Source: Cristatella mucedo
Lineage: Eukaryota; Bryozoa; Phylactolaemata; Cristatellidae
DNA length: 64,000 nucleotides
Direction of reading: 5' to 3'
Assembly (NCBI GenBank): GCA_009760855.2
Contig: WPIO01000047.1
Span: 203,501 to 267,500, forward strand
Part shown: one piece after another, positions 14,319 through 24,739 of the stretch
How the letters are laid out: each line of letters opens with the position of its first letter
How positions within the stretch are numbered: the stretch's first letter is position 1
Notes under the pieces: model-generated
Told to the model about the DNA's origin: nothing
Database searches by the model: none
The model's input: only the letters and a program-made list of their open reading frames with translations
Made by a program: the position numbers and the translations under genes

Positions 14319-14808
14319 CTGAAGCTAGCAGCAGCAGCAGTGTTTGTGTCCCTTCTGTGTGGAGCTTTGGCAGCGGAAATAAGTTAGGTATGAAAAAACA
14401 GCTGAATATATTATCCATGTATAATATATGAGAACGGTTGGTTTAGACAATATAATAACGATACACATTGAATAATATTTTTACAGGAATCGAGACAAGA
14501 TGTCCAGGTCAGCAATGAAGCTCTTGAAGAACAAAGTCAAGCCTTTCAAAGTAAATCTTTCGCAATCAATATTGACTCGATTATTCTTGCCCACAGCTCG
14601 CACTGAGTCGACTAAAAACCAATCACTCAATATTGCAGAGTATCAAGAGTCCAAGCTATTCTTCCTTGATGCCCTCGCTTCACTAGCGGCTCCTTTGATT
14701 GAAGCAGCTGTACGAGGTGGTGCAACAATTGTGCAAGGAGCAGCTCAATTGGTTGGCGGAGCAGCTCATGGTGTTGATAATGTAGCATATAATGTTGCAC
14801 GTGGTTGA
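14319..14808 (+). pseudogene. Small secreted-peptide gene, copy 1 (three exons, broken)
   Basis: Exon 1 (14319-14387) encodes a signal peptide: K-L-A-A-A-A-V-F-V-S-L-L-C-G-A-L-A-A. Exon 2 (14487-14550; 64 nt, acceptor TTTTTACAG, donor CAAA/GTAAAT) encodes an acidic, Gln-rich pro-segment. Exon 3 (14639-14808; acceptor AATATTGCAG) encodes a Gly/Ala-rich hydrophobic peptide of about 50 residues ending in V-A-R-G and TGA. Phases fit: intron 1 phase 0, intron 2 phase 1. A poly(A) signal AATAAA lies at 14868-14873. Defects: the start codon has lost a base (CTG instead of ATG) and the last codon of exon 1 is TAG where copy 2 has TGG. Signal, acidic spacer and amphipathic Gly/Ala peptide recall host-defence peptide precursors, but function is inference. 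Confidence 0.6.
14500..14808 (+). other. Unspliced 102-codon frame over exons 2-3 (likely not the product)
   Basis: An ATG frame runs straight through exon 2, the short intron and exon 3. Its first half is out of frame with the conserved exon 2 reading. In copy 2 the same frame meets TGA after 11 codons, whereas the spliced frame stays open across exon 2. The spliced model is therefore preferred. Confidence 0.5.
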
Positions 14809-14867
14809 TAACTGCGGATCCATACTGCATGATGACGGGATATATGCCACCGTCTGAGAATGTTTAA

Positions 14868-14873
14868 AATAAA
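14868..14873 (+). terminator. Poly(A) signal AATAAA of the secreted-peptide gene
   Basis: AATAAA sits 60 bp past the stop codon. The same AAATAAAACCTTGAG context is conserved in copy 2 (31777-31782 on the minus strand). Confidence 0.65.
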
Positions 14874-14999
14874 ACCTTGAGTATTACTTGCTGATTAAAA
14901 ATCTCGGGTGTATTTAATTTTGACGTTACAGGACGCATCTACAAGATCTTTCTTGCTAGTGATTTAGGTAAAAACACTTCTAAGGTAGCAAGAAACTAA

Positions 15000-16780
15000 A
15001 TAAATAATTATTAAATTGCTGACAAGAATAATACCTTGTGAGAGTTTAATTTGTCATTGGTCTGGGTGCATGATTCGACTAAAGTACTGGTCGGTTAGCA
15101 ATTTTTCGTACGACTCATTGTTCTATAGCACTGAAAAGATAAAGTACTCATACATGCAATACTGCAAACATCGAGTTGGAGGCTTATTTCGTTGTCTTAT
15201 ACCACAGACTTTTGAGAAATTGGGCAGCCTATATTTTCAATTTATGGTAGACATCATGGTGGACGATTTCCTATAACGTTACCATCACCAAACCCGCCTT
15301 GTGTATCACGTTTTCAAGCTCCAGAAAATGTTCTGACGCTAACTGACTTGATTTGGCTACAAAATAATAAGTTCACGGTACTGATACGAAAGTATGTAAT
15401 TGTCATCTTTCTGATTTTTTTCGTTTTAAAATCTTTGAAAATACTGTATGTTTTAAATTATTTACGTTCAAAGTATAACTGGCGTTTAATTTGCAATGGG
15501 CAAATCAGATAACTCAGGGAACTCCAATTTATCACTACCTAAGACTTGAGGAACGGTTTTTGAGGAAAAACCTCCGAAGCCTTTTCACTAGTATCAGATT
15601 AATTGAGCTTCTAAAGTTAGAGAATTAGAATGCTTTTCAATGTGTTCACATACATTTATGACCAATATTATCCTTCCAAAAGTCACCTTATGCTAGAAAG
15701 TTAAGAACTGCACAGCGAGCCCTTGGGTAACCTTTAAAAACCATAGCTCTATTCGACTCTGTAAGAAATACCACAGGAGATTTTTGAATCGACCCTTAGG
15801 AGACACCTTGAATTGCACCTCAGGAGACTCCTTGAATTGCACCAGCGGAGTCTCAGTTAAGGCACTCGATGACTTGCCTTGCATTCTAGGACTACATCTC
15901 TGAGACCCTCTCAAAGCATTGAGATACAATAATATGCGTTTTGAAATGATTGCTTTGTGATAGAATATTCTGACAACGAGAGGCAGCTTTCAGGCGAATC
16001 GTATCAGGTTAGTACTAACAAAGAGAAGCAGGTGAAAGAAAGAGATCGGTGGTGGCGATCGGCATCTAACGGCTAATAAGCCAAAACTCTATGTTTCGAC
16101 TCAGGATTGTTCTAAAGGCACACTAAGTGCTAGGCTTGACGTTTGGGCAGGGTAGGTTAGAGTTGAATTGAAAAGTCCTATGCTGCTACCACACGAGTGC
16201 AATATTTTTGAATGAGTATGTTTGTTATGCAATGAGAAACATTTCACTAAATATTTTCATTCTGTAGCAGTAAGCACGATTTACTTGCTAAAGAGAGACG
16301 TGTAAATATATTTCAGGCCGATGATGTGCCATATATTGAAGATTCGTGGCATTAGAATCATTAAGACGGCTTTAGTATGCTGGGATCGGTTTTAGCCTAC
16401 TATTGGCGTCCGCCTAATAACGTGTAAATAGTGACCTCGCCTAGACAAAAGTCGGATATCCAACAAGCTGAGACCTAGGGTGAACTGGCAATAGTCGGCG
16501 AAAGTCATCGCCACGCTGGTTAGATCGACCCGGCTACTTGGCTCCCGGCTGTACACATGGCAACAACAAGAATGCCAAACAAAACGATTGAGCCATTTTT
16601 ATTTGCTCAAAATATCAGGCGCCTATTAAGGTCTAGCCCTTTTACTCTATACTGTTCCCAACCAGCACAAAAGATATTCCATGTGCCCATTGCTTCAAAC
16701 GGTATAGACATTATTTGTTTAAAAACTGCCCAATAGCTAGAGGCTGTTTTTTTCTGGACAGATGTCTTTACATATGCAGC
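15000..16780. other. Non-coding part of duplicated segment
   Basis: No gene found. The region is aligned with 47280-49000 and, for its first 600 bp, with the reverse complement of 31150-31640. Short frames at 15016-15276 and 15693-15929 are not conserved between copies. Confidence 0.5.
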
Positions 16781-16789
16781 CGATGCATG

Positions 16790-17300
16790 GTTTCTTACCG
16801 GACTGCTTAGTCAACAGCCAAATGCAATTGCCTGCCTTTTGACCACTTCAGAGCCTTCGGTCGATTAGGAAGTCCGATCTCCTGTATGCCTTTCTAGCAA
16901 TGCTCACGTCCCTGAGTCACACTTCTTCTTGGATGATCCGACAAGTCATCATTCCTTCTCCATGCACAAAACGTAAGACAACCAGTAGCTGTTAGATTGC
17001 TAATGATTCCTGCTCAGATATTTCAGAATGAAACTGAATCTGGATGACACTAATTTCAGTACTGACAGTTACAAGCTGCACTTAACGTCGCTTTTGTAGC
17101 TCGTCGCCACGATATGACGGTATTAGTTTTTTTGCAGAATTATTTAGGTATCAATTTCAAGCAGTGCAAGCCGCCACAGCAGCTCTCACACTGGAAATAC
17201 CTGACTCAGTGTGTGCATTTATGGAAACGTTATATAAACCTGCATTTCACCTATTATGGCAACCGACATACAAGAGACTAATGGGTCGACACTAAAGATA
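16790..17300 (+). repeat. Internal duplicate within segment copy 1, unit 1
   Basis: It pairs with 19060-19560. Shared blocks include GACTGC...AGTCA, AATGCTCACGTC, GCAAGCC.CAGCAGCT and a final GACACTAAAGAT/GACACCAAAAAT. The offset is about 2.3 kb. Only a hybrid of the two units is present in the partner segment at 49080-49390. Confidence 0.65.
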
Positions 17301-17429
17301 TCGACAAAGCACCTAGAAAATAATCCTGCAATTGTGTTGCTGAATGTTGGTCAAGGAGTTTAGCATTCGTCCAAACGCTAAGGAATTATTTCTGGAGTCA
17401 CTAATTCATGACTTTAATGAATACATGCA

Positions 17430-17760
17430 TTTTAGTAGAACGACAGCCGGAATAGGGTTTAGATGACTAACAGACGTCTTTGACTGGGAGACGAGTTTCA
17501 AGATGAGGTCAACGGTAACTTTCTTGAATTGAGAAGTCGAGGTAGTGAGTGGAATTCAGCAGCAGGTGTCCTGTATTGAAAAAATAAAGGGACAAGAGTG
17601 ACGAGAGAAAGCTGCAATCATAGGTGCGGACTCTATCATTTGTTTATCTTGCTGACGAAGAAGAAATAATCCGCAATCAGCTAATTCACCGCAATGATTG
17701 CTGGGTGTGTGGCTAACCTGAGAGCTGTTATGGAGATAAGTGATCTAATGTATCTGCATC
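17430..17760 (-). mobile_element. Ancient LINE-B-related remnant, antisense
   Basis: It follows the LINE-B endonuclease-RT linker (compare 22090-22380): GGAATAGGGT, then GACTGGGAGACGAGTTTCA, then GCTAACCTGAGAGCTGTTA. Every frame is broken. Related remnants lie at 19735-20000, 37520-37870 and 49415-49700. Confidence 0.6.
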
Positions 17761-17769
17761 TGTAACTCT

Positions 17770-19050
17770 ACTGATTGTGTAAGTATGTATTTCAGAGCTG
17801 TGTATTGGTGATTTGACAATATCGTTTCCGATCCTAGCCCTAGCGAGGATTGAATTGTATGACCTGCAGTAGTCTCACTATGCCTACCAAAATGCTATGA
17901 AATCTACTTTCTAGGTTTTGCAAAGCTGGTGCTTTTTAGGCCTGAATAAATAGTTCCACATCCTACGGGTAAACCCTGTTATTTCTGGGCTACAGCACTT
18001 ACTGCTACTAGCTGGAGGATTTCGTATCTTTAATCATGTCAGCAAGTGCCGTTCTATAGCATTCTATCTATCCTTACAGGTCAGAAGGGGATTGAGCAGC
18101 TAGAGAGAAGAAAATATTAAAGCCACGCCAGCATCTATTTTAAAGTGACAGAGCTTTGGCGATTCACTTATGATCGTGTAAGCTTTTTTAGTTGCCTTAG
18201 TCCAGTAAATGTTGATGAGTCAACTGTGATTTCCAGACTACAACGGCATTTAAAGTAGAGCCATAGTCTCCATGCGTACTTAACTCTCAGCCGAATCACA
18301 TAGTTATTAGCAGCCACTTTTCCCAAATCAGTTACTCAAGAGACTATTTTTCTTCAAGACGTCCTTTCAGGACAGATCTATCTAAAAACGTCCTCAAAGT
18401 TAGTGACAATATGCATTCGGTATACCATTCTGGTTTATACATAAGCCAAATTGACATAATAATGACGGGTACGGGTCAACACTTCAGGTATTGATTAGAA
18501 CCGAAATCAAAATCTTAAAAAAGGTAGCAAGTTGACCATTATCAGGTATAAACTAAAAGCTTTAAAGGCTATTGCACACTGAAATGCATCGGCATTACAT
18601 ACTTTCCCTCTGAAATAATAGTGCTGGAAAATGTCCTCAGCAAAGCTGACTAGTTTTAGCTTACCCTAAGTCTCCCAGCCGTTGCGGCACAAACTGAAAC
18701 ATAATTTGCCATATCGCCGCTTGAGGTTCGGATCCACCTTTCGAACGGTGGTAATAAAAAATAGCAGAAAGCCAAACGTAAAAAAATAGTCACTCACTTA
18801 AATACTTTTGCATACCAATAGAAAATAACAGCCTATTCAGGATGTAGAGAGTATGAGTCTATATAAGGCTAATGAGAACGCCTAGAACTGGCGAATCTGA
18901 ACGAAGGCCTCAAGCCCTTTAACTCTCTGCTCTTCGCTTGAGTAACTTTTCCGCCACGTATATTTCTAGTGTGCCTTGCTTTGGGACTTTCGGCTCATCG
19001 TTCGCTTACACATCTCCCGACCGCTAGTAGTGGTTTGTAGTTGATAACTG
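17770..19050. other. No features identified
   Basis: No open frame, repeat family or splice chain seen. This stretch is missing from the partner segment at 49.1 kb, so it lies between the two internal repeat units of copy 1. Confidence 0.3.
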
Positions 19051-19059
19051 TGTCCGCAG

Positions 19060-19560
19060 ATGCTGCAAATGCATGGGTTTGTGCCGGACTGCACAGTCAT
19101 CCACCGAGTGCAATTGTTTGCCTCTCAACCATTCGAGAGCATTAGTTTTCTTAAGCATTCCGATCGCTCGTAGTCCCCTCTGCAAATGCTCACGTCAACT
19201 TGAATTACACTTCCTCTGAGGATACCTGAATAATGCTCAGTCTTTTTGATGCTCACATCTCAGGACTAGTAGTAACCGATCTGTTTTAGTAATGCAGTTA
19301 AACTATTTGTTATAGCCACTTAATCTGAATTTGAATATTATTAGGACAACCCAGTTCCAGGCTTTACTTAACTTTGCCTTTGTACCTCTGCCACACGATA
19401 AATGTACTCTAATTGCAAGCGAACCTGATTTAAAAATCGAAATCAAGCAATGCAAGCCACAGCAGCTGCTCCAGCACTGTCAATATCGGAGTCACCTCAT
19501 GTCTTTTCAAGCCGATATGTAAAGCACAGTAAGAGGTACGACACCAAAAATGCGACAGAA
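19060..19560 (+). repeat. Internal duplicate within segment copy 1, unit 2
   Basis: Partner of 16790-17300; it also matches 49190-49390 (CATCCACCGAGAGCAATT; TCGCTCGTAGTCCC). The 63-codon frames here on both strands are not conserved. Confidence 0.65.
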
Positions 19561-19734
19561 ATTGCTGAGTGTAAAATAATGTGATCAAAAAGGCACTTTT
19601 AAAATTATGTTGCAATACCATAGCTGAAATTTAATCGTGCAGTTAAGCTATCGATCGAATGTGACTGAATTATTTATGGCGTCAATAATGAATTGCCTCG
19701 ACAGATATAAGCACTGTGGTAGTAAGACAGTAAG

Positions 19735-20000
19735 AATATAATCTAGAGGTCTTGCGGCCTTCCTTGACTGGAAGAAGAATTTCAGGAACAGGTCGAGCAT
19801 TGTCTTCTTAAATTTAGAAGTTAAGGTAATGAATATTGCATGTAATTCAGTGACAGGTTCCCGTGTTGAAATAATGAAGGACAGGGAGTCCAAAGAGGAG
19901 GCTGCAATCATAAGTATAGCCTCTGATTTTCTATCAAGATGACAAAGAATACAAAAGTCACCAATCTTATGAGTTAATGAGTCACAATAAGGATCGCTAG
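19735..20000 (-). mobile_element. Ancient LINE-B-related remnant, antisense
   Basis: Degraded endonuclease-RT linker (GACTGGAAGAAGAATTTCAG; TGTTGAAATAATGAAGG). Its partner in the second segment is 49415-49700, so it predates the duplication. Confidence 0.6.
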
Positions 20001-20054
20001 ATGTGCCGTATACCTTGGAGTTATTGTGAACGTAACTTACAACCATGACAATAG

Positions 20055-20330
20055 CAATTACACACTTGATAAAGCGCCTTCAGAGAATTCAATCTCTTAT
20101 TAGGGGATTTCCATTTGCTTCAAATTAGGCACAATCGAATGGCTTGAGGTATGCTGCTCAATATACAACAAGTATAACAAGCTTATAGGTGAAGGCAGAA
20201 GGTCAGTAAACACGTGTTGTTAGTGGCAGCACACTATGAGTCAGCACACATAAGCTCACAAAGGCCAGATTACAAGGAAACACTAAATGCTGTAATATAT
20301 ACGTGAGTTTCTAGTTTGTTTAATTGCGGT
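20055..20330 (-). mobile_element. Old LINE-B 3' tail, antisense
   Basis: The tail hairpin is degraded (GCGCCTTCAGAGAATTCAAT and TATTAGGGGATTT), followed by recognisable 3' UTR. Its partner is 49735-49880, so it too predates the duplication. Confidence 0.7.
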
Positions 20331-20658
20331 TTATTCAGGAGACGACTAGATTAAGTAATAATAATAATAATAATATTGCACTTCATAAAGCGCCCTCAGA
20401 GAACTTAATCTCTTTCTAGGCACTTTACATTTGCTGCAAAGTGATATGCAATTGAATAGTAAGTAAAATCATGCTTGAAAAACAAACAAAATGAATAACA
20501 TGGTTAGGGGTGACATGCACAGGGTCAGCATGCAAATGTGGTTAGTGGCAGCATGCACAGTGTCAGCACTCATAAGCACATCAAGGACGAATCACAGGGA
20601 CCCACTAAATGCTGCCCTAAATAGGTGTGTTTTTAAGTTTCTTTTAAATTTGGTCAGG

Positions 20659-21945
20659 TCATGGGATGTTCTGACGCAGGTCGGGAGGGAGTTCCAGGCA
20701 TTGGGAGCATACGAGCTGAATGCACGGTCTCCAAAAGATTTTACGGTTTGTATGAGGTATTTCTAGACTGTTGGATTCCAAAAAGCGGGTGGTAAGATGC
20801 TTGGCCTGATGGGGGAGTATGTCGGAGAGATAGGCTGGAGCCATAGAATGAAGGCACCTAAAAGTGAGCGACAAAACCTTGAAGTCAATCCGTTGCCTCA
20901 CTGGTAGCCAGTGCAGGTCGGCGAGAAGTGGAGTAATGTGGCAACTGTGACGCTCACGACAGACAAGCCTGGCTGCAGAGTTTTGCACCAGCTGCAATCG
21001 CCTGATCGCACATGCTGGTAGGTCAGTAAGCAGTGAGTTGCAGAAGTCGAGACGGGATGTCACGAATGCATGGACCAACTTAGACGTTGCGTCCTTATCT
21101 AAACAAGCGCTAATTTTACCAACGTTATGAAGCTGAAAATAGGCAGATTTGATTGTGGAGCTGATGTGGCCGTTTAACGAGAGGTCGCTTTGGAATATGA
21201 CACCTAGATTTAGAGCTGATTCAGCTGGAGATATGCTGGCAGAGCCAATTTTGAAAGTCAGCCTTTCCAATCTCTGAATCACACTGGGTTTGCCCATAGC
21301 TAGTAAGTTAGTTTTATCATCGTTAAATTTTAGAAAATTTACTGCCATCCATGTGCGGATGTCATCAATGCATGCAGCAAGTGAGTTGAGAGAATTTGAG
21401 GTGCTCGAAGGCTGGGAGGGATCAAAGCAAAGGTACAACTGAGTGTCGTCCGCATAGAAGTGAAAGCCTAGATTCTGCTTGGCAATCACATCAGCAAGAG
21501 GGAGAGTATAAACCGTGAAAAGAACCGGACCTAGCACGGAGCCCTGAGGTACTCCATATTTCAGAGGTACTTCAGATGATCTTTGTCCATTCACGTCAAT
21601 ACTCTGGAGTCTCCCACTGAGATAGGACCTGAACCACTGCAGAGCAGTGCCAGTGATGCCCAGGCGAGATGAGAGGTGCTCTAGAAGTACTTTAGGATCG
21701 AAGGTATCAAAAGCTGCCGAAAGATCGAGCAAATCAAGAAGAGACGCTCTACCCATGTCTGCATTCCTAAGTAGGTCGTTGTATACCCTAAGCAATGCTG
21801 ACTCTGTGGAGTGATTAGCTCTAAAGCCAGACTGGAACTTACTAGCAAGGTGTGAGGTTTCGATATAAGAGTTCAGCTATTCTGCCACGACCCGTTCCAG
21901 TGTCTTTGATAGGAATGGTAGAAGGGAGACTGGGCGGTAGTTGCT
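20659..21945 (-). pseudogene. LINE-B reverse transcriptase and C-terminus
   Basis: After a TAG (21879-21877; expected Gln) the frame reads the H-S-T-E-S-A-L-L motif, then L-S-A-A-F-D-T, G-V-P-Q-G-S-V-L-G and intact F-Y-A-D-D (21445-21459). It goes on to A-A-R-L-V and W-L-P-V. A small deletion near 20735 shifts the frame, so the last residues before TGA at 20661-20659 are wrong. The original stop is the TGA at 20594-20592. No RNase H domain seen. Confidence 0.9.
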
Positions 21946-23229
21946 TTAGTTCTCTTGGTCTAGTGTAGCTTTCTTGAGAAGTGGCCTGACTACAGCTTTT
22001 TTGAAAGGTGCTGGGACCTGACCTGAGGCTAATGACATATTTGTAATGTTGGTTATGCATGGCAGCAGCAGATCAATGCAACGTAGGAGCAGGACAGTGG
22101 GAATAGGGTCCAGTGGACTTGTTGTCTTCTTTGATTGAGATACGAACTTTAGGAATAGATCACTAGTGACCTGCTTAAATGCAGACATTGAGGCACAGTC
22201 AGGAACCGAGGAACAGCATTCTAGTGGGAAGGTTGTCATCGCAGGGATGGATTCCCTGATCTTGTCTATCTTCTGCACAAAGGATCGAGAGAAGCGATCG
22301 GCTAGCTCATCACAAGGATCATCAGGTAAGGAGCTAACCTGGGAACGGTTGAGGAGATGGTTTATTGTCGACATCAGCATTTTTTGATTGTTCATCTGTG
22401 ATTCATCAATGTTTCTATAGAAGCTAGACTTGGCCTTTGCTAGGATCGATTGGTACGACCTACAGTAGTCTTCATATGCCTGTCGATGGACAGCTAGTCC
22501 GGATCTTTTGTATGCTTTTTCAAGCTTTCGCTTAGTAGACTTGGCTAGTTTAATGTCTGTGGTAAACCATAGGCCGTCTGGGCGGGGGCGCACAGTGCGC
22601 TTTGTCAGAGGTGCAAACTCGTCGAGCGTGTCAGCTAGTGTCGTATTGTAGCAATCTACCAGTGATGACAGATCGGAGGAAGGACTGAGCAGCAAAGGTG
22701 AAGCAGATATTCTCGCACGGACAGCATCGATGTCAAGGGTCTTGAGGTTTCGCGATTCACAGGTTATTTTAGAGGAGGATGTGAACACACACTGTAGATT
22801 GAATGAGATCTGCATGTGGTCAGATAAGCAGGATTTCGTGATGATTGGTGATGACAAAGTGCAGTTATGTGAGAAAATTTGGTCAAGTGTGTGACCCTTG
22901 ATATGGGTAGGGCCATGCACATGAGCCACAAGAGATAATGAGTCAGTCAATGCACGAAATTCGGTGCTGAAAGCATCAGATAAGTTATCAAAGTGAACGT
23001 TGAAATCACCCATAACGAGGAAGGATCGATTTCTTGCACAAAGAATCGAAATGAGATCGGAGAAATCTGAGATAAAGGAGAATTTGGTACCTGGTGGTCG
23101 ATAGACTGCTGCCACTATCGGTAGCTTGTTTTCGGGTGAGACCAAGACAATTGATTCAAAAGACTGCTTCGAGGGTACCGCAAATGGCTTGAAGTTGAAT
23201 TTCGAGCGCACGATAATAGCAACTCCACC
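21946..23229 (-). pseudogene. LINE-B endonuclease C-terminus, linker and RT N-terminus
   Basis: Continues the same frame with V-Y-R-P-P-G, M-G-D-F-N-V (22999-23010) and C-L-S-D-H-M (22816-22824), which complete the nickase active site. It goes on through the basic linker to P-I-P-T-V-L-L and R-P-L-L-K-K at the start of RT. It ends in a TAA at 21948-21946 replacing a Leu codon that is intact at 56820. Confidence 0.9.
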
Positions 23230-23797
23230 TCAAGTTTTGATTGATCTAGGGGTGTGAAAGAACGAGAAACCAGATGGAGTAGCGTCTTTAATTGTCGGGC
23301 AGTTTATCGATTTCAGCCAAGTTTCAGTTAGGGCGAGCAGGTCGATACCATTTTCAGAAAGAAGGTCATTTATTACTAGAAGTTTATTGCACATTGAGCG
23401 AGGATTCCAAAGGCAAGCGTTAAGTCTGGCCGATTGGGTTACAACAGGCCTGATGACCACTGAGTTAGAGAGATTTACAGTGACGCATGTGGGGGAGCGT
23501 GCTGAGCGGTTTGAGACAATGCTAGGAATACCAAACGAGAGGTGTCTGAGCTGGCGGTTCCGGCCACCGCGGCGGCTACGGGGTGCTTTCCTTTTGTTAA
23601 TGCATAGTTCATGAATCTTAGCAACAACATTAATATCTAGGAATGCATTTAACATACGATGACGAAGCGATAGCAGCTGCTGATGATCATAACTAACAAG
23701 TAGGTTACTAGCAGCCGGCGTAGCTAAGGCAGCCGCCGGCGTGGGAGACCCAGCAGCCCGAAGCGATAAGCGTTTATATGTCCATAGGCACGTAATT
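23230..23797 (-). pseudogene. LINE-B ORF2 start and endonuclease N-terminus
   Basis: The frame is open from an upstream stop near 23797 and passes an ATG at 23655. It has W-N-P-R-S (catalytic Asn region) and L-T-E-T-W-L (catalytic Glu, 23313-23327) of apurinic-type endonucleases. A TGA at 23232-23230 interrupts the K-T-(stop)-G-G-V-A motif, most simply a CGA to TGA change. Confidence 0.88.
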
Positions 23798-23799
23798 TC

Positions 23800-24040
23800 T
23801 TACGAGCTACGGTCAAATAACAATACACATATGAGTCCAACTGGAGTAACCCGGGTTACCACGGTAAGCCGAATGGGCTCGGACTACGATGAATATATTA
23901 ATAGTGTTCCAAATTAAATGCAAATAGGCTAAAATGTTGGGCTCGTCGAGCTATATTATTCAGCAGAAAGTTAGTGATTTCCAAGTCGACGACTTTTCTT
24001 GTGCAAGTGGGGAGTGAATGTCCATATCCAGGTCATTGAT
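23800..24040. other. No features identified
   Basis: Flank of the LINE-B 5' end. No open frame or repeat recognised. Confidence 0.3.
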
Positions 24041-24042
24041 CC

Positions 24043-24366
24043 TTAGAACCATCGGGAAAATATAGTTAACTTTTTCGAGACATATCTGCAATTGATGTCT
24101 GATTTGAGATCATCGCTGGTGCCTTCTTCGGACGCTCGACAGATTGAACCTGCACGCACAGCGAAGCCGGGAATGATTTCCATGAACTTGCCAGCAAATT
24201 CCATCACGTTGTAAGGAAAATCATTGCTAACATCGTATATATCATCATTATAGCCAAACATTGAGGTAATCTTTTCATTAATCTCTAGCACACGTAGTTC
24301 TTCGAATTTTACACATAAAGCTGAAATATTACCATGTTTTTTACTTTTAAATGCATTTAGTCACTG
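24043..24366 (-). pseudogene. Coding-like minus frame, unknown
   Basis: About 107 codons are open on the minus strand from a TGA near 24366 to a stop at 24043. The ATG at 24291 gives 82 codons. The translation looks like real protein: acidic N-D-D-I-Y-D-V-S-N-D, then P-Y-N-V-M-E-F and F-M-E-I-I-P-G-F-A-V-R-A-G. Upstream, a second frame carries P-F-D-K-Y-S-D before a likely frameshift. An internal acceptor-like ATATTTCAG lies near 24330. It may be an orphan exon or a broken gene; no family recognised. Confidence 0.4.
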
Positions 24367-24509
24367 TACTTGTCAAAAGGCCAAAGAATTATAGGAACAG
24401 CTCGATACGTTAAATGTCATGTGGCTTTCACCTTGGAAATATTCCAAAGGTAGGATAATTATTGCAGGTAAATAAAAAAATGCTATCCATTTCAAAACGG
24501 TGGTTTGCA

Positions 24510-24672
24510 TTGCAACGGAAGAGCCTTAATATATATATTTCACTACTGATTGCACTACTAATAAAGGAGAGCCCTCTTCAGGATTTCAACTCACGACCTC
24601 TGGACCTAGGTGGTGTTAAGCAACCGCCTTACCTAGTGTGATAGCCCATAAAGCCTTAAGAAATGTCCAGCT
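24510..24672 (-). mobile_element. SINE-B, antisense, degraded
   Basis: AACGGAAGAGCCTTAA, then TTTCAACTCACGACCTC (degraded box B region), then CAACCGCCTTACCTAGTGTG and ATAGC, in the order expected of an antisense SINE-B (compare 42890-43065). Confidence 0.7.
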
Positions 24673-24739
24673 TATAATGAGATATAGCTGCGACTGTATG
24701 TGTAGTTGCCGGTTTAAAAATCCTGATATGTGATAGTTT

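Larger units (their letters stand above)
13020..20330 (+). repeat. Segmental duplication, direct copy 1 (partner 44400-49880)
   Basis: Blocks align in the same order and orientation with 44400-49880: GCGTTTAATTAACGT at 13030 with its partner near 44415; AATGGTCTTGAGAAGTCTAT near 13350 with 44730; CAGAGTATCGCCAAT-like blocks near 14195 with 47050; CTTTCAGGCGAATCGTAT near 15988 with 48255; ATGCAATTGCCTGCC near 16820 with 49097. Copy 1 has an extra internal repeat (16790-17300 and 19060-19560), absent from copy 2. Differences in insertions show the duplication came before them. Confidence 0.85.
20345..23800 (-). mobile_element. LINE-B, most complete copy (CR1/L2-type)
   Basis: About 3.45 kb on the minus strand: endonuclease, linker, RT, C-terminal region, 3' UTR and a tail of (ATT)n at 20357-20375. 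The hairpin (CTAGAAAGAGATTAAG-type stem) lies just before the tail. Four lesions were found: TGA at 23232-23230, TAA at 21948-21946, TAG at 21879-21877 and a frameshift near 20735. Endonuclease motifs T-E-T-W and G-D-F-N, S-D-H and the RT Y-A-D-D are all present, so this copy is fairly young. No separate ORF1 was seen; the 5' end is probably truncated near 23800. Confidence 0.92.
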
